Source: Progne subis subis (taxonomy: Eukaryota > Chordata > Aves > Passeriformes > Hirundinidae). From it: 64,000 bases of DNA. Below, in pieces: positions 24,262 to 38,517 of the stretch. The notes beneath the pieces are model-generated. The model saw only the letters and a list, made by a program, of their open reading frames with translations. It was not told the origin of the DNA and did not search any database. Where the stretch lies: positions 11,359,360-11,423,359 of the forward strand of contig JAKJHU010000030.1 of NCBI GenBank assembly GCA_022316685.1, read 5' to 3'. Position 1 is the stretch's first letter. Each line of letters opens with the position of its first letter. Both the position numbers and the translations under genes were made by a program.

Positions 24262-25927
24262 AAACAATGAAAGCCTCTCCCTACACAGAAACACAACAGT
24301 AAAAACAAATAGGGTTCTTCAGAAAGGAAGCGAGTAATAAAGGCATTTCTGAAAGAGCTGTATAAAGGACAAATATACCAGCATCAGATAATACAATGGC
24401 AATTGGCCAACAATTTAAAGACAAAAGTCTCACATCAAAAGGAAGAGGATTTTAAAAACATACATTATCTTGCTTCCCAGCCCTCCAGCAGCCAGGGCAT
24501 TGACACTGCAACAAGATCCTTGTGGTGGGATCCAGTTCAGTGGGGCTATTTACATCTTATGGGTAAGCAGAGATGGGGTCTGAGCTAATCAATTATGCAA
24601 GCAAGAAAATCTATGTTATAATATACTGCAGCTAGCTTAGATTCAGGAGGAATTCAGAGCAAACATCATCAAGACAACTGTGTACCTCATGGGAAGAGTC
24701 TGACAACACAACCCTGCAACTACATCTCACATCCAATTTTACTTCCCATCTTAAAATTATCAGACAGCAAACAACGATTAAGTCATAAATAGGCAGTCTG
24801 AAGGAGCACAAGAAAATCTCAACTTTGTCATCTTCTGCTTTTGACTGCCAAATCGTAATGCTTGAATTCTCCCTCACTCCAAGGATATGTTTTTGATGAT
24901 GATGATACTGATAACCATTATGAAAATTTGTATCTCAAAAGCCTGGAGCAACACACTAGATTTCAAGATTATTTCATGCTTAGAAGTTGTTTAACAAAGT
25001 GCAAAGTGGTCTTGAAAGCATTGTAGCTAAATTTTTACTGGAATTCACCAAGTTAAGCACTTTATTTTTAAATATATAAACAAAGCACAGAAAGGAAATA
25101 CAAAAACATTCGTAAAGCCAATCCTCATGGATCAACACCAACTCACATTCAGTTCTTCAGGAACATAAGATGACTGACAGTCTCCTCCAATTTTACTCAC
25201 TTACCTTTAGAATGTACCTCCCTATCAAGGTTCTTGCAGATAATTAGCACTAAGGAAATAATGGCCTTCAAAGTCTGTGTTTATTATTGTTTTATTCCAA
25301 CTAAACATGGCCCTTGGCAAAAGCAGCGGACTCTCACTCTTCCTTACAGCATTCTTCCTCCTTCTGGTCCCCTTCTCTTCCTCCAAAACCTTCAAACCAG
25401 ATTCTGAAGTCCGTGGATCCATCAAATAAGTCACAGCAGGCCTCTGTGCAACATTTCCCTTGAGTAAATTCATTTTCCCTGCTTGCTTAGATGGAAAGGT
25501 GGCTTCTTGTCCCTCGCTACAGGTGCTGCGTTGCTTCTTGGTTTTGTGAAGGCAAAGTCCCCACTCCCTTTGAGCAATATTGCTGCCATTTACTGTCATA
25601 CTCTGCCAACATGGGTGACTTGTCAAAATGTATTCTAGCAGCCCCCAACATCAAACCCAAAGTGTCTATGGAAAACTCTGTTGATCTACTTCCCGTGACT
25701 TAAAGAGTTAATCCAAAAGACCTCTACTAATGCACAACTGCAATTAATATGAAGGTTGTTAACAAAAACAGATGAGTACAGATGTTGAATTTTAAATCTA
25801 TTTGGAAGCAATCCACTTTATCACATTATGGAAGAACGGCTAAGAGGTTCCAATGGGCTTTTCAGTACCAAGCCCTGAGGTGGTAAGATAATCTATTGTT
25901 TCCATTTCCAAAGGATGTAACTTTCTT

Positions 25928-26014
25928 CAAAACAACCCAAAACAACAAAACAAAGCAAAACAAACAAACAACAGCAAAACAAAAACCAACAAAACAAAAA
26001 CAGAAAATAAAAAC
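25928..26014. repeat. (AAAC)n-type A/C-rich repeat
   Basis: About 85 bp of degenerate AAAC/AACAA units with almost no T or G. The frame through it encodes a Lys/Gln/Thr run. Confidence 0.9.
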
Positions 26015-26631
26015 TGTAAAGAAGGAAGGATATATGTTCCTTATAAAAAGGGAGGGTTTGCATATCTTATTTGCCTTCCTATGACACCGCTGACATCAGC
26101 AGCCAAAGCATGACTACATGCAAGTGTTTTGGTGTGCTTTTTTTCCTTCTCCATTAGTTTTATAAGATTGGCTAGGATTTACATGAAAGGTTGTTGATTA
26201 CCTAAGGCAAGTAACATGATCAAATAGATTACATTAAAAGCAACCAGCCTCAACAAGCAAGACACAGAAGGCAGATTCTATGAATGACATACTCTCTGCT
26301 CTACCTGCAGACTGTAAATCATCACAGGCTTACTTGACAGTGCCAGGCATAGGCAGAGCAGCACTAAAACACCATCAGCCCATCAGTCCAAATACTGGGG
26401 TTTTTTTCCAAACAATTACACTCTTGGAAGTGGAGAGTGAGGGTATTTTTTTGCATCGGTCCCCTTACTCCCATCCCCCTCTTTCATATTCAAACACTTG
26501 GAGCAAGGCAATTTGACACTGGTTTCTGTAACAAACCTGGTCAGGCAGGATTTCTCACACACCCTGCACAAAAGGCTAACCTCTCACAAAGTACTTATTG
26601 GAGATTTACGTCAAGGTTGAGTGAACAGCAG

Positions 26632-26701
26632 CCAGAGAACTGAACTCAAAATGCTGTGTGAAAGGCTCTGGTGCTAATCACTAAACCAGTGGGTTAGCTG
26701 G
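26632..26701 (-). mobile_element. tRNA-derived SINE head relic
   Basis: The minus strand reads ACTGGTTTAGTGATTAGCAC, which fits a Pol III A box, and about 35 bases later GAGTTCAGTTC, which fits a B box. The spacing is right for a tRNA-derived SINE (MIR-like). No tail was recognised. Confidence 0.5.
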
Positions 26702-27942
26702 AGAGGAACTGGGGAGAAGGAATCAAGAAACAAATAAAAAATACTCTTGGTAGTATGTCATTTCCAATAGCTGGCTACAATACTACCAGGGAAAAAAAAT
26801 TAATCACTTTCAACTGAAAATTTTCTCTAATTATCATAATACTGAAAATACTGAAAAGAAAAATTGCCTTCTATATTCACTTTTACTCCATATTTTCAAT
26901 GATATGGGTTCCATATTTCCAATGAAGGGATGACCAGGTGATGCTGTAACTCAGACAATGATCTTAGTTGTTGCTGCAGAAAGAATCAAGGATTTGTATA
27001 CCACTGCCAGAGGTGAACACTATTAGATAAGCAACCATATAAAGTGACTGACAAGCAGGGATAGACTCTGTCCAAGCTACAGTAGCAGGGCCTTGCTAGA
27101 GCACATTAACTAACTTGTTCTGTCCATCCAGCACAGACACACCACGCTGTCGTGTCTAAGGGTAAACTAATGCACTCAGAGTTGACAGTACACGTTGCCT
27201 TGTGTTCACTGCATTCAAGAAACTAGCCAGGCTTTCCTATGAGTGTATCTTTGCAATCTAGGTTCAGTCTGTTCTTTATAATTAAAACAGTGTATTACAC
27301 AACTGGTTCAGCTGAAGTGAATTCCAACAGGAACTCAGACATTTCTCTTTGGCCACAATTTTGGTAACCAAAAGTTATTTTCCATTCATCAGAAAACCCC
27401 TCTTCTCATCTGAATAGTGGAAGATATTTAGGAACGCCTTAATAAAATAAGGTAAGAAGGAATATTCCAAACACTAAGTAGACTTTTCACCTTAAATGCT
27501 GCAAATCCTAAAGTAAAGCTGTACTAAGATTCACATATTACAATTTTTGCAAGCTATAACCAGCCCATGTTCCTTCTAGGGAGTCACAGCAGCCAGACCT
27601 CTGACCTAGCAAAAAGCCCTGTTGCTCTCTCTCCAGGTTTACAATGGACAGGAAGGAGAATCTTATTTCTTACACTGTGATATACTGTTATACTAAATTT
27701 TACCTATTATTTATTTTGTAAATGTTGTAATATATTGTTAAAAATGTCGTTATTTCATAAAACAATGTGTTTATCTGTTATGCAGACATCATATATGAAG
27801 TTAATTAAATCAGTTGCTCAAGTAACTTTATTCCCTCTAATCTATCCTCACACCACAGTGTGAGCCCTGGCAAAGCAGCTTTCCAGCTTGCTTCAAACAA
27901 CAGGAGAAAAAAGTAACTACTACCTGAGTAGTCACCAATGTT

Positions 27943-27961
27943 AAAAAAAAAAAAAAAAAAA
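27943..27961. repeat. Poly(A) tract
   Basis: Run of 19 A. Confidence 0.95.
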
Positions 27962-30900
27962 GGCAACACAAAAATTCACAAACAAGATAATGTATTATTT
28001 AATAAATCAAAGTTACCTTTTTGTATCTACTGTTAAAAAGATGGAAATGTTAAGAAAGATCTTCTTCATATTGCTGTAAGAACCCCAGCTGCTGAGCATT
28101 TACTGTTGCCCTGTAAAATTGGGGTGGAGAAATTCCCTGCTGCAATAAAAATGCCCATAAACCCATAAACAAGAGATGCATCACTTCCCTTGAAGAAAAA
28201 AAAAAAGATACCACTAGGACAGCCTTTCATCCTTAGTATATTTGAAGGGCTCAAGACACAATGTCCTGACTAAATATAATCAGCAACATTACCAGACTAG
28301 TACCCTCAGCAAGTTTTAAAGTGTCATATGACCAAAGAATTTCATCAAATATCTTCGCTAGTTGCACTGAGAAACACAAAAGAACAAATTGAAAGGCAAA
28401 GTTATTACAAATTGTTCGGGGGTGAAGAGGTTAGATCAACTTTAAAAAAAGCAGTCAGGCAATACAAGAATGAAATAATTTTGAAACATCCAAAAATTAC
28501 CATCTGCACATATCTGGAAAACTCAGCATGATGTGGTCCCATTGTAGATGGTGATCATTTTCCATATAACTGGGTTCTCTGAAGTACTATGAGAGTTCTG
28601 CTCTATTGGGCTTCTTATGACCATGAACTAATCCTTAACACCTCTAATTTCCATGCACAGCTCTGCATGCTTGCCTGGCACAGCACTTATCACAGTATCT
28701 TTGACAGCTCTCCCTTGTAAAATCCTGCCTGTTTGCTAATGCCTGGTGCAGAATGAACATAAGACATTTCTTTTGTAAGCACCTCAAATAAGGTGGTTTT
28801 GTTTGTTTTGTCTTTGAATGATTGGTGCTTGGGGGCTGGATAAGCTTAGGAGATTTTTGAACAGAAAGTAGTGTAGAAAGGTGTTATGGACTTGTAACAG
28901 AGGATTCAGAAGGGTCTGTAATGGACATTAAAAGCGCTGGCTTCTTATTTTTCTTCAAGATCATCTTCAGGCAAACCTTGGCATTTTGTAGAATTAACTC
29001 ACTTAAAAAGTGTTCTTTGTATTAACACACCTGAATGGGAAAATATCTAGAGCCACTTTGATTTGCATATTTGAATTTACTCACCTGCTTTTTGCCAGTA
29101 GGACACCAGATTTCCCCCAAATATAACACATGGAGAATGACAGGGATTCATTAATGCTACCAATCTTCAGTCACCTAATTTACAGGCCTCAATTAAAAAA
29201 CTAATCACTGTTCAGCCTTCAACTGTCAGTCAAGGTTCAGAGAAATTATTTGAGAATACAGATGTGCTCCTGTTTTGATTTGCATTCCGGAAATACCTCT
29301 CTTTATTTACTGTGGAAAGAGCCTAATAAAACTACCTTTGTTACTTAGGTTCCTGTTGGGTGATAGAAAGATTCCTGGATTCTCATACTTTCAGATCAAA
29401 AATTTTGCATTCTTGCCCTCACTCTGCACGTGAAGAAAGGTTACTGATGCGTAAGAACCCAGTTATGGAGCCTTTTTTTCCTTTCTCTTTGAAGCAATCT
29501 GTTTTTTTCAGTAGTTGTCCATGCCTATCATTTAATCACTTAACCCAACTAGTAAGACTGCGCAAAACCCGGTTTCAAAATATAAAATTAAGAGCATATA
29601 CTATGCACAGAGTTTGCAGAAATTCATCCTATATATCCCAGCAACTGCAAGGTGCAGGTCAGCTAAATGAGGTGATGAACAAGTACAGTGGGCCTGAATA
29701 TGAATGGAGAAACCCACACACAATGCTGATCCTACTGACAGTGGAAGAGGAGCAGGAGAGAGCAGGAGAGCAACCAAGACACGGCTTAGCAAAACCAGAG
29801 AAAGGCCTGTGCTCCGTGTCTTCATTTCTCAGTTGCTGTTTCAAATGAACACAGCTGAATGTTTAACAGGAACCACCAAGAACATTAGGTCAGAGTTTGC
29901 ATTTCTGAATTGAAACATTTGACAAATGTATAAAGGGTAGAAAATTCACTGATAATCACCTAAGGGTTCCAATAACTTAAACTGGATGTTAGCAGAATAT
30001 TTACTGCACTTTGGGATGGATTTCACAGAATCAAAATGAACAAAAGCATTTACACCACAAATGAGAGGTATAAATAGAGAAATAAAGCACTACGAGCTTG
30101 TCTGAGATGCAAAAAAACCTTACTGTAAAACTTTGGGCTAAGTTTCTTGGGCCACTTTACCTACTTAATTACCTGAAATGCTTTCTCTTCAAATCCCTTA
30201 TACCCTTATCTATCCTGGCTCTTACAGTCTGTGTCTTCCTGACTTTTTAGTAGTTAGCCCAAGCAGGAGGATACACTCATTTTTCATAAATACACACACC
30301 TCATGTAGTGAAGGAATTATCCCCAGTTTTAGCCAAGTAAGCTCTTTACATTTTCCTTTCCATCATACTCCCTTTTTCTACTTCACAAATGCCTTTTCAT
30401 TCCCCCTGATTTTACTTTTATCTTACAAAGCCATCAATCTAGCATGTCTTTACATATAATGACTATGATTTTGCTCTGCACAAGGACTAAGTAGTACTGA
30501 AAATACAGCTTTCATCTTCAACGGCCTTACACAATTCTTATTTTAAAGAAATGTCAATCTTGAGATTTAGACACATTCATAAAACAAGAAAAATAAAACT
30601 ATTAATAAAAAATAATTATTCCACTAAAAAATGTTTTAAGTTTTAGCTAAATCTCCCCCTTGCCTTCTTGATTAAAACCACACTAGTACTTCCCATTAAC
30701 TGACACAATATGTTTCAGAGATAGAAGACTCATTAACTGCAGGTACGCCAAAATTTTGCTTCCTACCTCCAATGATAAGGCTGCCATTCGGACAAAGCAG
30801 AAGCAGGCACTCCTTTTATTTTTATCACCTCTTCTAATTGCTGCGTGGTGGTGTAAGTGTCTGGGCTTCCTTCATAGTTACTGGAGATAAAGCCAATACA

Positions 30901-32453
30901 ATGAATGGCCAACAATATACAGTTCTCTGACTATACAGAAATATTTTCTTTGGATTTGGTAACTCAGTTTTGTACTTCACAATTATGTTGCTTAAATTTG
31001 CATTGGCTCCAAGAATCCTAGACAGGTATCTCAGGCACAGACACTTCCATCACAATTAGATGAGACAAGTCCCGCCCTGAAAGTCCACGGGATGGAGTAA
31101 CTTCAGAAAGGTTGTTTCTCCCTAAGATCTAGGAATCATTTCCTAGAGCAGGAGTCACAGGCAATGCAGAAACTCTCATTTATTTCACTGAAATCATGAC
31201 CAGGTGAAATGGGGTAATAAAATAATATGGGGCAAACACACACAGAGAGAAACCACTGCTTTTTGACCTGGAAACTCTGGAATGGCACTTGCATGGCACA
31301 CAGGAAAAAAGGGAGGGCTTTTCTCTAATATGTAAATTTAAGAGTGATTAAAAATGACATTCAAAGCTCATGCCTTGCTTCAGTTTAAGGACTACAAATT
31401 TATTATGCCTTTTTATTTAGTTAAAATGTTCTAGGCCTGAAAGCAAGTTTCTGAATTTCTAAACACTACGGCAGATTTTATGTTCTGAACTTGTATAGCC
31501 TTTCTAAATTCATATTGCAGCTTAAATTTCGATATATGTCAAACACAAGGTGTTCAGCACACTCAGTGCAGTTCTCTTCATGCACACAGCCCTGTTCTGG
31601 CTTCTACCTTCCAACAGCGAACCTGCCATCTGCAGTGAAAGCCCTGTCTTGTAAATGCAATTTATAGTTCCCTGGCCATGTTCAGACAGCATCCCTGGAG
31701 GACTCCATCTGTTTTGAAGTTCTGATACGCCTTTTTTCCCTGCTCCTACCATTACACTGTTTTTCCCAGTAACTTCATAAACTCTCTTAATGTGTCCTTT
31801 CTATTCCTTTTGTAGTCTTAATGTCTCAGAGCCCTTGGAGTTACCAATGGTGGTAATGTTGATTATAAAATTTCAACATTCACACAGAAAAATAATAAAA
31901 AGGTCATTCACTTTCCTGCCATCTAAAAAGCCAAATCAAACTTTGGTCTTAAACAATTTAATATTTCCGCAAAAATGGGACAATTTTTTCCTTTTTTTCC
32001 AGGTTTGCACTGACACAGTGTCATCATCATTATTTCAGGCATTTTTGCTCCCAGTATTATTAATGAAAGGCAACTTGAATATTTCAAGAATTTCTCTTAG
32101 AAAGATGATGAGGCACGTTGACATTCTCCATATACTAACTAGAGAGTGAAATAGGTATGTTGGTCATGGTAAAGTTCTCCAGAAAACCCTAAGAGCGGAG
32201 AAAAGGCACACATTTTGACTTTTCCTTTGGAAATACCATTTATTTTAACAAGTTTTCATCACACTTTCACACCTAAAAGCTGATATAAAAAATAATAGTA
32301 TCAGGTGGTTAAACAGATTTTTTTTCAAGACACCAAGTGTACATAAGACTTCTAAATTTGATGACACAGACTTATAAAGCATATTTATAATTTTGTTCAT
32401 TATTTAAACAGTTCAAAAAGAAGAAATGGGAAGCTGAAATGTTTGATCACTCA

Positions 32454-32487
32454 TTTACAGCTACTGAAAATTTACAGCTATTGAAAA
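32454..32487. repeat. 17-bp tandem duplication
   Basis: TTTACAGCTACTGAAAA is followed directly by TTTACAGCTATTGAAAA, with one mismatch between copies. Confidence 0.95.
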
Positions 32488-35400
32488 AACCCTCACTTTA
32501 CAACTGGGATATAACTTAGAAACCAAGAGCAGTGGAAGCACTTTTGACAACTGCAGGATAATGAATGCAGCTCCATTTCAAAAAATCACATGGAAAAATC
32601 CATACTCTTTCATAATTCTGTCCTGACTACAGACACTATCAGCACTTTGAAAACTCAGCTGGTCTCTGGATGGAGTCTTCCTGATTTAGCACAAAAACAG
32701 AGTAGCAGCAGCAGCACAACTGTGATTCAGTGAAGGCACTGGTAGGCACATTCAAAAAACCATGAAACGTGATTTCTATTGAGACCCTTGAATAACAAGT
32801 GCAAAGTGGATGTAAGTGCTAAAGGTCACCTGAATCCACCAGCAGCAACCTACAGTCTGCACATGTGTCAGACAACCAGTTCCTCTGTACAAATGTTCCT
32901 CCATAGAAAAATGGCTTTTACATCTACAGAAGTATCACCTGAGAGCTATTACTTCACTCTTCAAAAACTGAAAAACTAAATAGCATTTACTCTCCAGGAT
33001 TCATTGAAGCAGGGATGAAAGGACCATCAAGAGGATAAGCTTAAAGTGGAGAGAGTACAAACCCTCCCAAACATCTTTTCTGTTGTTTCCACATTTCCAC
33101 TAGCTGCACGTGTCTCTACAGCCTCTTATCTGAACTATATAGGCTCACTCATATAAATACAGTACATGGCACCCATCTATAGTCAGGAGGGTCTGTATAA
33201 CGTGGGTATATTCTAGGCTTATACAGAACTGGCAATACCACACTGTCATGCTTTTGTACAGTACAAAGAGAAACTTAAGACCACAAGGAATTTGTCAGGC
33301 TGAAATATCCTTTCTGATATTTCACAAAGGGTAAATACAACTGTTAAGTTTTTCTTCCTCCATCTAGACAGATATTATAAATTTATTTGAGAAGGCATAG
33401 ACTAATGTCTTGCATACACCCTCAATTCAATCCATCCCCTCTCTCCTTTGACACTGACTATGGACTTTGTAGTCATTTCAGCAAGTTTACATTTTTTCTC
33501 AGTTATTTCTAACAAACCACACTTACATGGCAGGGAGATGAAAGGCTGAGCAAGATTCGCAGTGCTCATGAGTAAAGTTCCTAACAAGGCACAGCTGATC
33601 TACAGACAGACAGACAAAGATATCAACCATGTGTTGAAAATAAACAGTTGCAGTCAATTCTCTTGTGCTAGAAGTGGGGAATAGCGTTCTGGCAATATGT
33701 GAGCAGTGAGAACGATGCTGCCAATTCCCTGGACCTGCGTTAGTCTGGTGATGGGAGAATGTTGTTTATACAGTCACAGCTCTCATGTCTATCTGCTGTT
33801 CTCACCATCTTGACCTGACATGAATGGTTTTGAAACCATTAGTTCTTGTCAGAAGTGTGATAGCATCACAGGAAGGCAAACTGGTCTGCAAAACAACAGC
33901 TCTGAGTAACAAGAGGTATGTCTTTAGCAGACATATAAAATTTCAGCTATTTTTATAAACCTTTCTGCTTCTGAACTACCTCATATCCAGTATTTCCAAA
34001 GCAATATCCATAAATCTCAATGTTCTTTGGAAGCTACTATGTAATAAAAGTTTGTATATACAGAAGCACAAAATACATTTTTGTCCCAAATCATACAGCT
34101 GAAGAGAAGGGTCTTGGCTCCTCCTACCCCATCACTCATCCCCTCATCTCCTGCTGAGGCAGTCCAACAAGCTACATCATGGACTTACAAACATTAACCT
34201 GTGAAGAGCTATTAAATACCCTGAGGTGAATATGCTCATCAACAGCAAGTTTACCAGTTTCTGGTAGGTAACACCAGACTAAATATTTGGTAACCCCCTG
34301 ATTACTGTGAAGCAGTATTTCCTTTGCAGTAATTTGACTGTTGCTGTAGTCAACATATTGTAAAAGCCTTTATTTTACAGATTGCACTGCATGTTTCAAA
34401 GCATTTTATAACCATTGGAATTGTTAGGTACCATATAGTATGGTAAGTCCTCTTAAAAAAAAAGAACTTTGAAAGGATAAAAATACTTTGTATTTATACT
34501 TCCCAATATGTGTTGTAAATATTATTATTACAAGAAGGAAAACGTTTCCAGTGAAATGAAACCAGAACAAAATCCAATGTGTCCATGAGATGCAGAGCAG
34601 ATCTAGAATAAGCATGAACATGGCATAGAAACACAAGACAGGAACAGACTTCACATGCTGTGTGCACCTTAAGCCATAAAAACCAGCAGGGAGCTGTTTT
34701 GCAAGCAGCAAAGCACATAGTAATGTATAGTAGTAAGTGGCTATACTCGTGGCTAAAGGCCTTCCATAAGCCCTCACAGGAGCATCTCCCTAAGCCTTTC
34801 CTTCAAAAAAACTATGTGAATTTTCCTTTAACTTTGCATTCTTCTTGTGTCACAGCTACCAGTTCCTATGTGTTTATCTGCAACAAATGTCTACTATTAA
34901 GACGCTCCTGCCGTTGCAATAACTTTCTGCCAATGTCAATTCCAAATGTAAAATGGTACCTAACTCTAGACTGTGGACAATTTGTTATTTATGGAATTGT
35001 TTAGCTTTTTTCAAATGAACCCAGATACAGCCACACTAAGAAAAGAGAAGGTTTCTGCATTGTTCATAGCATTTGCAAGTCATTATAAGGAAGAGCAATT
35101 TTAAGAAGAGAAAATATATTTACAAGAGAAAACAGTATATAGGACAATTAGTTATTCTGCTTATTCCTTTCACTTAAGGTACATATATAAACTGTGGTAC
35201 ATTCTGACAATTAATAATCCAACTGCAGCAGAAAAAAATGGGCTTATTAAAGAAAATCAACAATTCAGTAACATTTTTTATGAAGACATAATTCATGTTT
35301 AAGAACATAGCTTGTGGATATTTTTAGCACTATCTGTTCAAAACAGATTAATGGAATCAATGAAAAATAAAGTACTTGTCAGTGTGAAGAAAGTTACAGA

Positions 35401-38400
35401 GAACTAGGGCTGAAAGGAGTATTTACTGTAATTCAACTAATCAAGGTTCCATGTATTTGAGCACTGATTGAGAATGCATTTTATTATCCATGAAAGCATT
35501 ATACCTACTGAGAAGCTACTGCCTTTTGTACTTGCTATTTCTCTTTTAAACAGAGAAGGTCTAATTGCTTCATGAAAATGGACAAACCTATAGGGATCAT
35601 TACCTAAAAGAACAAATATTTAAACTTGCATTATAGACTTATTATTTCAAGAGATAACCAGGGCTTATGTGAAATAGCTATGGAAAAAATCTGGGGCACA
35701 AACTCTGGATCTCCACAAGCAGTCAGGACTGGCAAGAGAGAACTGACAAGACATTAATCCAGAAAAGTTCAAGTACCCCTTTTTCCCTACCCAGAAAAGT
35801 TTTGACAGATTTGTTTGGCTTTTTGTTGGAAATTGCATTGTTTTTCTTGGAGTGTCAGAAGGAAAGGGGAAATTTTGATTGAAAGGAATTATAAATTTAA
35901 TTAACCCTTGTAAGTAACGTTAAAGAGTTTTCTTTTTCTAGGCAAAAGAATACGCTGATTCCCGTTTCACACAATAAGAAGTATGATTATCACTTTGGGT
36001 TTTTTAAGATTAAAAGTGGGTTATTCTCTAACAACACAATTTATAAGCTCAAATCATTACAGTTATTTTGGAAACAAAAAAAAAAAAAATCATCATTATG
36101 AGATTGAAAGCAGATTCAGGTCAATGCAGTGTAACACTTTACATAGCAATCAATAAAAATGTCAATACAAACAATTACTAAATGCACCATATGACATTCC
36201 AGTGGGGGAGAGGAAAGGAATTCTTCATTTTCTACTTAAGACGCCTTGCTTCTTTTATCAGCAGATGGCAAACAAATTACTAGTTCAATCCATATGTCTG
36301 TATCTGATAGACAGTGTTTTACAAGTCTGAAATTAGTTTGAAACATTGTGAAGTTGGCCAGACTACAGAGGAAAACAGGATAACTTTGTCTATTAATGAA
36401 AAGTTGGTTTTGTCATAACAAATACTTCCACAAGCTACTACCCATCCAGACTCATTCAGTCGCTAATGGAATTGTACCCAAAGACATAATCTGTGTTTAA
36501 CAGACTAACAATTTGTAGTTTCACCCATTCTGTTCTTCTGCTGTGCTCCAACATGTCTCCTTCCACTGGCTGAGGTTTACTAAGTGGCGCTGATGAAAGC
36601 AAGCGAGGCCATGAGAATATTTTTGGTCGGAAGGGTATCAGATCGCGAGGGCTATTTGTGTGCAGGCATTCCAGAGCAAGCCTGTCAGAGCACAGCCTGC
36701 AGACCAGCATCCTGCTCCAACCACGGCACAGCACAGATGCTGAGAAGAAGATTGAGACACTTTTGCTTAATCTCTCCCCATCAGAAAGGCTCTGTTTGCA
36801 ATGCAGACAATGTATATTTTAGAAAAGGCAGATCAGAAAGCCTGCACAGTTTTTATAACAAAATTAATGGTTTGGTAAATTTCTTTCAAAAGACAGCTCC
36901 AAATCTGGAGAATTTTAATGACTTGTATTATAGTAAACTGTGAGTTCCATAAAAAATTGAGGGAGGAGAGAGCCAAACCAAGCTAAAGAAGACAAGGAAA
37001 GTGTGATTTCAATGAACTTTCTTTGCAATCTGGCCAAGCAAAGAAGGAAGCAGACCTACACCGATAAAAACAGCTGACAGCAGAGGTCTAGAGGTGTTCA
37101 CAGCCAGGTAGAACACCAGGCACATCCAGCAGCCCTCCAGGCACTTGGGAGCCCTTTGGTATGGACTGCTGGATGAAGTTCCACTTCACTTATCAATGCT
37201 TACAAAACTTGTTTGCCAGGGACCAACAGAACCAGCACAGATAAAATATTTCTCAACTCAGTGTTTTTAAAAACACTTCCAGCTGTGATGTACCTGGGGG
37301 ACTGGTGTCCAAAATGGTTTATGCTTCACCTCTTAAGGAGGGTATCACTAAGAAAGCCCTCAAATACTTTTAGCAGTGATTACAGTTTCACTCCAAACTG
37401 TCTATTTGCTCACTGAAAAAATGCATTTCAGGGAAACTTTGTCTAGAGGTCTACACCAATGCCAGCTCGGGGCAGTGAAATTGAATGCAGCACCTCTCCT
37501 GAGATACACGAAGTTGGCCATGAGGATTGATCAAAATGTGAGGAGTTGTTTATACCAAGAAACTGAGGGTCCAAGTTTAACAGACATCAACTGTCCTCTT
37601 AATTTTTTTAAGTCCCTACATCAGACATGACAGTTGTTACAGATAACCGCTGCAAAGACCTCTACCCTTCAACCGTTTTGCTCCCTATTAGAAGGCAAAG
37701 GCAAATCAATTAAGTGATGATTAAGACTACAGTGTTAAAGGCATGAAAGATATATTTAAAACTTCTGCTAAGCAGAACATAATTTTCTGTAATGGAAAAA
37801 TCAGTAAAGTTGTAACATGCTCTTTAGTTTAAAAATTATTAATATTTGTCTAACAAATCATTTTGCTAAATAATTACAGAAATTTTGTTGTCAGTAGAAA
37901 ACCTTTTTCCACTCTTAATTCAAATATGAATCTAATTTTTTTATTTAATTCTGATTTTTAACCTAATTTAAAATAAGTAAACATACACATGTACGCACAT
38001 AAACATATGTAGCCGCCAAGATATTTACAAGCCTTGAAACCTACAAGACTTTAATCACATTTTCCATTAACTCTCCCCACCCCTAAAGGCCCACATAAAG
38101 TAGGGTTTATGAGAATCTTAAACAAAAGGAAATATTTAAGTTTCTAGCACACCTCAGTTAAATATAAATGGGTTTCAGTAATACACTAACAGCCCTCAGT
38201 GGAGAGCTTTATGGATGTTGTGTCTTCTTCATCAGCTGCAGGGAGTAATGTCAAAATAACCACCACAGGGTGAGTCCATAACTGAATTGTGAAGAAAACA
38301 CTTTTCTCAAGAAACAGATTGACTTCATTTATTCTGCACAATGCGAACTTTTAAACAGGTCTGGAATACCTTTGGGCTGAAAGAGGAGGTGCCATAAAAC

Positions 38401-38481
38401 ACTGAAAAAATATAAAATACAACCCAGTATCTTCTGACTCAAAATCATAAATCCATGAACATTAAAGCAGTTACTATCAGG

Positions 38482-38517
38482 AAAAAAAAAAAAAAAAACA
38501 AAAAAAAACAACAAAAA
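38482..38517. repeat. Poly(A) tract with C breaks
   Basis: A17, then C-interrupted A-runs. Confidence 0.95.

Noticed and set aside
29360..29848. 162-codon open frame on the plus strand
   Set aside because: It has no family resemblance and is overlapped by several other open frames in the same GC-balanced patch. There is no sign of exon structure.
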